A DNA stretch of 64,000 nt from Streptomyces chartreusis (GTDB lineage Bacteria; Actinomycetota; Actinomycetes; Streptomycetales; Streptomycetaceae): positions 3,410,001 to 3,474,000 of the forward strand of contig NZ_CP023689.1 in the NCBI RefSeq assembly GCF_008704715.1, written 5' to 3'. The notes under the pieces are model-generated. The model worked only from the letters and a program-made list of their open reading frames with translations, had not been told where the DNA came from and made no database searches. Every line of letters begins with the position of its first letter. Within the stretch, counting starts at the first letter, position 1. The position numbers and the translations under genes are program-made. Shown piece by piece: positions 59,303 through 64,000 of this stretch.

Positions 59303-59454
59303 GCCTCGGCCCTGTCGCGCTCCTGGGCCTCCCTGATCTGACGGTCGATGCGCCGGTCGTGCACGATCCCGATCAGTGACGGGAGGACCAGGACTGCGAA
59401 CATTCCCAGCACGACGACCATGGCGAGCAGTGTCTGTGTCTGTTCTGTATTCAT
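59215..59454 (-). CDS. Small single-helix membrane protein, antisense to the nrdB end
   Basis: A 79-residue frame: MNTEQTQTLLAMVVVLGMFA then VLVLPSLIGIVHDRRIDRQI, i.e. one membrane helix (about 8-30) followed by a charged, probably cytoplasmic stalk REAQERDRAEAQ and a polar tail. It overlaps the nrdB 3' end by 88 bp on the other strand. The clean helix-plus-charged-tail pattern supports a real gene, but the overlapping tail is likely poorly conserved. Function unknown. Confidence 0.55.
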   Translation of the reverse strand: MNTEQTQTLLAMVVVLGMFAVLVLPSLIGIVHDRRIDRQIREAQERDRAEAQKSSSRSTVPSTATWYADGRRSKKLVSS

Positions 59455-59546
59455 GACACCACTCTCGCGCCGGACACTCCTTACGAACAGTGGCAGGACT
59501 GCCGCGCACCCTCGATTTACTGCCAACGGCGAGGCACACTGGCAGT

Positions 59547-60512
59547 ATGTTGAAGAACGTCGCCGCCGTCCTCCTCGACGGTGTTCACCCCTTTGAACTG
59601 GGCGTCGTCTGCGAGGTGTTCGGCATCGACCGCAGCGACGAAGGGCTACCCACGTACGACTTCGCCGTCGTCTCGGCGGAGGGGCCGACGCTGGGCACCC
59701 ATGTCGGCGGACTCACCGTCTCCACGCCGTACGGTCTGGAGCGGCTGGAGGAGGCCGATCTGATCGCGCTGCCGGCCGGCCGCGACTATGTCGTGCGCGA
59801 CTATCCGCCCGAGCTGCTGGACTGCCTGGTCAGAGCGGTCGAGCGGGGTGCGCGGGTGCTCAGCGTGTGCTCCGGCGTCTTCGTGCTGGGCGCGGCCGGG
59901 CTGCTCGACGGGCGGCGGTGCAGTGCGCACTGGAAGCACGCCGATGAACTGTCCCGACAGCACCCGGGAGCGATCGTCCAGCCCGATGTGCTGTACGTCG
60001 ACGAGGGGCCGGTGGTCACCAGCGCCGGCACCGCCGCCGGCATCGACGCATGTCTGCACATCGTGCGCCAGGAGCAGGGGCCGGAGGTCGCCAACAAGAT
60101 CGCCCGGCGCATGGTGGTGCCGCCGCACCGGGACGGCGGGCAGGCCCAGTACATCGAGCGCCCGCTGCCGCGCTCCCAGTGCGACACGGTCGGCGAGGTG
60201 CTGACCTGGATGGAGCGCCACCTCGACGAGGACGTCACGGTCGAGCAGCTCGCCGAGCGCGCGCTGATGTCCCCGCGCACCTTCGCCCGCCGCTTCCAGC
60301 AGGAGACGGGGACGACTCCCTACCGCTGGATCCTGCGTCAGCGTGTGCTGCTGGCGCAGGAGTTGCTGGAGGCGACGGACGAGACGGTGGACGCGATCGC
60401 GGGCCGGGCGGGCTTCGGCACCGCGGCCGCGCTGCGCCATCAGTTCGTCACGGCGCTGGGGACGACACCCCAGGCGTACCGCCGGACGTTCCGGGGGCCG
60501 AGCGCCGCATAG
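59547..60512 (+). CDS. nrdS: GlxA-type AraC-family regulator (NrdS-like)
   Basis: A 321-residue protein with an N-terminal DJ-1/PfpI-like domain ([40 protein letters not shown] holds the nucleophile-elbow Cys) and a C-terminal AraC DNA-binding domain ([20 protein letters not shown] then [20 protein letters not shown]). In S. coelicolor the gene after nrdAB is nrdS, an AraC-like regulator in the same operon; here 244 bp separate it from nrdB, so readthrough or an own promoter are both possible. The last 65 bp overlap the convergent P450 gene. Confidence 0.82.
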   Translation: MLKNVAAVLLDGVHPFELGVVCEVFGIDRSDEGLPTYDFAVVSAEGPTLGTHVGGLTVSTPYGLERLEEADLIALPAGRDYVVRDYPPELLDCLVRAVERGARVLSVCSGVFVLGAAGLLDGRRCSAHWKHADELSRQHPGAIVQPDVLYVDEGPVVTSAGTAAGIDACLHIVRQEQGPEVANKIARRMVVPPHRDGGQAQYIERPLPRSQCDTVGEVLTWMERHLDEDVTVEQLAERALMSPRTFARRFQQETGTTPYRWILRQRVLLAQELLEATDETVDAIAGRAGFGTAAALRHQFVTALGTTPQAYRRTFRGPSAA

Positions 60513-61875
60513 GCCGCAGCAGCAGGGTGTGCGGGTGCAGCGTGATCCCGACCCGGGTCGCGTCGTCGGAGCCGGACGCCTGCTCGAAGCGGTACTCCGT
60601 GGCGAGGGCCGACGTGATCAGTGTCAGCATCGCCATGGAGAAGTGGTCGCTCGGGCACTTGCGGTTCCCGACGCCGAACGGGCTCATGGCGTATTTCGGC
60701 ACCTCCTTCGCGCGTTCCGGAAGCCAGCGATCGGGGTCGAAGTCGAGGTTGCGCGCGTACGACTTCGGGTCGCGCTGGACGGCGTAGGGGCTGTAGACGA
60801 TGTCGGCTCCGGCCGGAATGCGATAGCCACCGAGTGACGTATCGGTCACCGCCCGTCGCGTGAGAATCCAGATCGCCGGGCGCAAACGCATCGTCTCCAC
60901 CACGACATTGTTCGTGTGCCGCAGGCTGCGGACGTCCTCGAATGCCACGGGCCGCCCGCCGGTGACGGATTCGACCTCCGCGCGCACCTTGTCGGCGTGT
61001 TCCGGATGTTCCGCGAGCACATGGAGCAGCCACAAGATCGTGGAGGCCACGGTTTCGGCGCCCGCGGTGAATATCGCGACGACCTGATCGTGGATCTCCT
61101 GCTCCCCGATGGGGTCGCCATTCTCGTCCTTCGCCTCCAGCAATGCCGTCAGCAAATCGTCCGGCTTTTGACCGGATGCCCGGCGTTCGGCGACGACCTC
61201 GTCGACCAGGAGATGGAAATCGGCCAGGGCTCGGTTGAATGTGCGGTTGGCTGGGAGAGGCAGCTTGTAAAGCGGCCCGAGCGGGATCACCATCCGCTGG
61301 TACATACCGCGGAAGAGGGAGTCGAGCGCGGCGCACAGCCGGTCGGCCCGCTCGTCCATGTACGCGCCGCGCAGCAGACACCTGGCGACGATCCGCACGG
61401 CGATCCGGAAGGACTCGGCGGTGCAGTCGATGGTCTCGCCGGACTGCCAGCGCCCGGTCAGCGCATGCGCCTCCTCGGCCATGATCGGCCCGTACCCGGG
61501 GATCGCGTCGAGCCGGAACGCGGGCTGGATGGTGCGCCGCTGACGCCGGTGGCGGGGCCCGTTGGCGGTGGCCACGCCCTCCTTGCCGAGCAGGCTCTCC
61601 AGGGACTCCCACAGCGGCCCGGCTATCTCGAAGTCGGTGCTCAGCGCCAGCGCGCCGGTGAGTTCCGGCGTGGTGACGGCGTACACCGTCTTCGGTCCGA
61701 GCTTGATCCGTACGACGTCGCCGTGATCGCGCAGCGTCGCCATGAAGGCCAGCGGGCCGCGCACCATGCGCCACCCGTGGCCGAGAAGCGGAACTCCCCC
61801 GCCCGCGAGGGGCGGTTCACGCAGTTGGGCAGCCGCAACCGGCTGGGCCTCGGGACGTACCGACTCGACGGTCAT
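60448..61875 (-). CDS. Cytochrome P450 CYP170A1-type, albaflavenone synthase
   Basis: A 475-residue P450. I-helix [12 protein letters not shown] (about 268-279), ExxR in [10 protein letters not shown] (Glu327, Arg330) and the heme loop [13 protein letters not shown] (Cys407) are intact. It lies in an operon with epi-isozizaene synthase (ATGA overlap) and should oxidise epi-isozizaene to albaflavenone via albaflavenols. CYP170A1 also has a hidden terpene synthase site; the corresponding segments here are DDLLTALLE (239-247) and DENGD (250-254). Confidence 0.93.
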   Translation of the reverse strand: MTVESVRPEAQPVAAAQLREPPLAGGGVPLLGHGWRMVRGPLAFMATLRDHGDVVRIKLGPKTVYAVTTPELTGALALSTDFEIAGPLWESLESLLGKEGVATANGPRHRRQRRTIQPAFRLDAIPGYGPIMAEEAHALTGRWQSGETIDCTAESFRIAVRIVARCLLRGAYMDERADRLCAALDSLFRGMYQRMVIPLGPLYKLPLPANRTFNRALADFHLLVDEVVAERRASGQKPDDLLTALLEAKDENGDPIGEQEIHDQVVAIFTAGAETVASTILWLLHVLAEHPEHADKVRAEVESVTGGRPVAFEDVRSLRHTNNVVVETMRLRPAIWILTRRAVTDTSLGGYRIPAGADIVYSPYAVQRDPKSYARNLDFDPDRWLPERAKEVPKYAMSPFGVGNRKCPSDHFSMAMLTLITSALATEYRFEQASGSDDATRVGITLHPHTLLLRPMRRSAPGTSGGTPGVSSPAP

Positions 61876-62957
61876 TTCTCACCTGCCGCTTCGTTGTTGA
61901 CGTACGGGGGCGTGGACCGGTCGTCCCAGCTGTCGACCCGGTAACGGCCGGACTCGTGGTGGAACCAGTAGACGGAGCTGAACCAGTTGCGCATATTGCC
62001 GACGCAGGCGCGCACGGCGGCAGCGAGTTGCGTTCCCCACAAGGTGCCGTCGGCGAGCAGGTCCGCGAATTGCAGGGCCTCTCGTTCGGCCACCAGGAAA
62101 TCGGAGACGCAGTCCTCGACCCGTCGCCTGACTTCCGTCACCGTCTCTTCGAGCGTCAGCCCCTTGTGGGTGATGAGACTGATTCCGAGATTGTGCACCT
62201 CGTCGCCCGCTATTTCCTTCGGGAATGAACACAGATCGTTGTACCAGGCGGCGAATTCTTGACTCAGCAGGGCCGCCCGTCTAAATGCGGGGTGCTGTCG
62301 CACGGAGTCCGGCAGTTCCATTCCTGCGCTCGGCTCCAGCAGATCGGTCCAGATCGCGTGGGCGAATGTGAGCCGGCGCAGTTCGAGGTATTCCTCGACG
62401 GTGGGTATTATCCCTTCGATACGGTTGTGGAATTCCTGGTCGTACGCCTCGATCACGGCGTGGAAGTGCCGGGCGAACCGGCTGTTCCAGGAGTCGGGCA
62501 GGAACGAGTACAACCGCGTCACACTGTCCGCGAACCCCGCGACCAGCGGGTCCGCGTGGTGCAGATGGTCCTCCGGGGAGTCGAGCGCCACGTGCAGGAG
62601 GCCTCTGAGCCGCCGCCAGGCGGCGGGGCGCCGGTGGACGATGTCGCGGTCGTGCCGGTCGTCCCAGACGAAGAACCACGCGCTGTAGTCCGCAATCGCC
62701 TGGAGCACCTCGTCGGGGGCGCCAATGTAGTACCCCGCCATCAGGTCCGTGTAGCAAAGGCCGTCGGCATATTCTTCGACCTTGTCGGCCGGCATCAGAC
62801 GTTTTTCCAGCAGCCAGGCGCGGGTCTTCTCCTGGAGCTGGGGCCAATACGGATGCAGTTGCCTCGGAAAGGCCGCTTCGATCATCGGGAGAGAGAGCGA
62901 CGGTGGAACCGGGACCGCCGTCGGTGTCGCTGTGGTGCTGTCCGAGAAAGCATGCAC
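61872..62957 (-). CDS. Epi-isozizaene synthase (sesquiterpene cyclase)
   Basis: A 361-residue class I terpene synthase, the same length as the characterised S. coelicolor enzyme and, from memory, highly similar. The Asp-rich motif is [12 protein letters not shown] (Asp99, Asp100, Asp103) and the NSE triad is [15 protein letters not shown]. The C-terminus [20 protein letters not shown] is conserved. It cyclises farnesyl diphosphate to epi-isozizaene with Mg2+. GTG at 62957 follows GAGAGGAG. The partner P450 starts within its stop codon. Confidence 0.96.
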   Translation of the reverse strand: MHAFSDSTTATPTAVPVPPSLSLPMIEAAFPRQLHPYWPQLQEKTRAWLLEKRLMPADKVEEYADGLCYTDLMAGYYIGAPDEVLQAIADYSAWFFVWDDRHDRDIVHRRPAAWRRLRGLLHVALDSPEDHLHHADPLVAGFADSVTRLYSFLPDSWNSRFARHFHAVIEAYDQEFHNRIEGIIPTVEEYLELRRLTFAHAIWTDLLEPSAGMELPDSVRQHPAFRRAALLSQEFAAWYNDLCSFPKEIAGDEVHNLGISLITHKGLTLEETVTEVRRRVEDCVSDFLVAEREALQFADLLADGTLWGTQLAAAVRACVGNMRNWFSSVYWFHHESGRYRVDSWDDRSTPPYVNNEAAGEK

Positions 62958-63183
62958 GAACAAACTCCTCTCAGCCGCCAGTTGTGCAGTCGTGCACGCC
63001 CCTCCCGCTGTGCCGGGCGTGCGCCGTCGCGTATCCCCGCACTTCCATTCAGCACCATAACTGACCGTTTTGGGAACGCATTTGCTTCTTTCACTACCCC
63101 CGAGTGCCGAGATTCTCCCTCTTTGTGACTGGATCTGGATCACTACTTGCGTGTATGGGTTCGAACATGCGACGGACATACGA
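62958..63183. promoter_or_regulatory. Upstream region of the epi-isozizaene operon
   Basis: About 226 bp, relatively AT-rich (for example 63075-63160), between the terpene synthase start and the def terminator. It should carry the sesquiterpene operon promoter. I recognise no specific operator. Confidence 0.45.
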
Positions 63184-63223
63184 ACGGCGCCTGGTCAGGA
63201 GGGGGAACCTGACCAAGCGCCGT
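63184..63223. terminator. def terminator hairpin
   Basis: 16-nt arms (acggcgcctggtcagg at 63184-63199 and matching 63208-63223, one mismatch) with an 8-nt loop, 33 bp downstream of the minus-strand deformylase gene. Confidence 0.75.
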
Positions 63224-63255
63224 GCGTAAGTGACTTGTGGGGCCGAAGGGCCGTC

Positions 63256-63906
63256 TCAGTCGTTGGCGACCACGGGGTAGCGGGGCTCGTTCTCGGCCAT
63301 CTGCCGCAGCGCGTCCTTGCGCTCGCGCTTGGAGAGCCGGTCGATGTAGAGGTAGCCGTACAGGTGGTCCGTCTCGTGCTGCAAACACCGAGCGAAGTAG
63401 CCCGTGCCGCGCACCTTGATCGGGTTGCCCTTCTCGTCCTGCCCGGTCAGCTCGGCGTAGTCGGGCCGGGCGAGCGGCGCGTACGCGGTCGGCACGGACA
63501 GGCAGCCCTCGTTGCTGTCGTCCAGCCGGCGCAGGTCGGCGGGCAGCTCGACGAGCTTGGGGTTGCACACCACGCCGACGTGCCGCTTGCCCTCGTCGTC
63601 CATGCAGTCGTAGATGAAGACCTTCAGGTCGACGCCGATCTGGTTGGCGGCCAGGCCCACGCCCTCGGCGGTGCGCTGCGAGGCGAACATGTCCGCCACC
63701 AGCTGGTCCAGCTCGGCGCCGAACTCGGTGACGTCCTTGCACTCCTTGTGCAGAACCGGGTTCCCCACCACGGTGATCGGCCGCGAGGTGCCGCGCTCAC
63801 GCCAGGCGTTCTCGCGCTCCTCCGTCTCCTCGGTGTCGACGACGAACCCCTCGTCGTCCACGGGGAGCACGCCCGCGTGCTGCTGCTCGGTGTCCTGCTG
63901 GGCCAT
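63256..63906 (-). CDS. def: Peptide deformylase
   Basis: A 216-residue deformylase. All three motifs are present: [12 protein letters not shown] (81-92), EGCLSVP (Cys135 as metal ligand) and [11 protein letters not shown] (His177, Glu178, His181). The N-terminal ~40 residues are a Glu-rich extension not needed for catalysis. It removes the formyl group from nascent polypeptides in the cytoplasm. ATG 63906 lies about 95 bp from the window edge. Whether it is the only copy in the genome cannot be seen. Confidence 0.95.
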   Translation of the reverse strand: MAQQDTEQQHAGVLPVDDEGFVVDTEETEERENAWRERGTSRPITVVGNPVLHKECKDVTEFGAELDQLVADMFASQRTAEGVGLAANQIGVDLKVFIYDCMDDEGKRHVGVVCNPKLVELPADLRRLDDSNEGCLSVPTAYAPLARPDYAELTGQDEKGNPIKVRGTGYFARCLQHETDHLYGYLYIDRLSKRERKDALRQMAENEPRYPVVAND

Positions 63907-63968
63907 GACCGACGTATGCCTTCCTCAGAAAAACAGGGGTGTGGTGCTGATACAGGGTACGGGGAGTC

Positions 63969-64000
63969 GCGCCCCCGAAGGGGCGCGGGGAACTGCGCGA
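63969..64000. repeat. Common Streptomyces intergenic repeat (start)
   Basis: gcgcccccgaaggggcgc forms a 7-bp hairpin (63969-63986) followed by ggggaactgcgcga up to the edge. This phrase is, to my knowledge, one of the most frequent intergenic elements in Streptomyces genomes. The rest lies outside the window. Confidence 0.6.

Overview
The window is high-GC actinobacterial DNA that is almost certainly Streptomyces chromosome. Diagnostic genes are a nickel superoxide dismutase with its SodX maturation peptidase, the DasR/DasABC chitobiose system with palindromic dre operators, a WhiB-like regulator, a family 2B encapsulin, a B12-riboswitch-controlled nrdAB operon, and an epi-isozizaene synthase/CYP170A1-type P450 pair. 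From memory the gene order resembles the S. coelicolor core segment around SCO5222-SCO5261 read backwards, with strain-specific insertions. I saw no tRNA, rRNA, transposase, integrase or CRISPR array.

Left part (1-7.4 kb): the 5' end of a malic enzyme gene, a polar amino-acid ABC transporter operon, an ECF sigma factor with a membrane partner, a methyltransferase, a CGNR regulator, and the divergent sodX/sodN pair. The accessory part (7.4-15.9 kb) is the most novel segment. It is a ribosomal-peptide (RiPP) cluster with a TldD/TldE pair facing a 46-residue precursor gene, a perfect 14-bp hairpin, YcaO, TfuA, an HExxH protein resembling 2-oxoglutarate peptide hydroxylases, an MFS exporter and a zinc-ribbon methyltransferase. 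The five genes downstream of the hairpin overlap stop-to-start. The last 24 residues of the precursor contain no Cys, Ser or Thr, so classical azole chemistry there is impossible. Backbone thioamidation plus side-chain beta-hydroxylation is the best inference.

Middle (16-35 kb): a GT39-type glycosyltransferase, a VOC protein, DUF952, an ECF42 sigma/DGPF pair, a reductase opposite a TetR gene with three tandem 14-mers between them, GNAT, a polyprenyl synthase next to a family 2B encapsulin shell gene, an amidase, a PLP deaminase-like enzyme, a Na+/H+ antiporter, a UBP zinc finger, an anti-sigma/SigH pair, a lipid kinase, and wblE with a Crp-like site facing a PdtaS-like sensor kinase.

Right part (36-64 kb): TetR/SDR, then an amino-sugar regulon (SIS isomerase, nagB, GH3 hexosaminidase, dasCBA, dasR) carrying several dre sites. 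Next come a cstA gene broken by one extra G in a six-G run, ybdD, a DUF3311/MctP-like monocarboxylate permease, a 1205-residue membrane NTPase, GNAT, the cobalamin riboswitch with nrdA-nrdB, an AraC-type nrdS-like regulator, the albaflavenone genes, and peptide deformylase at the right edge.

Functions come from sequence motifs and family knowledge. Starts were chosen by ribosome-binding sites, overlaps and family length. No database search was run.
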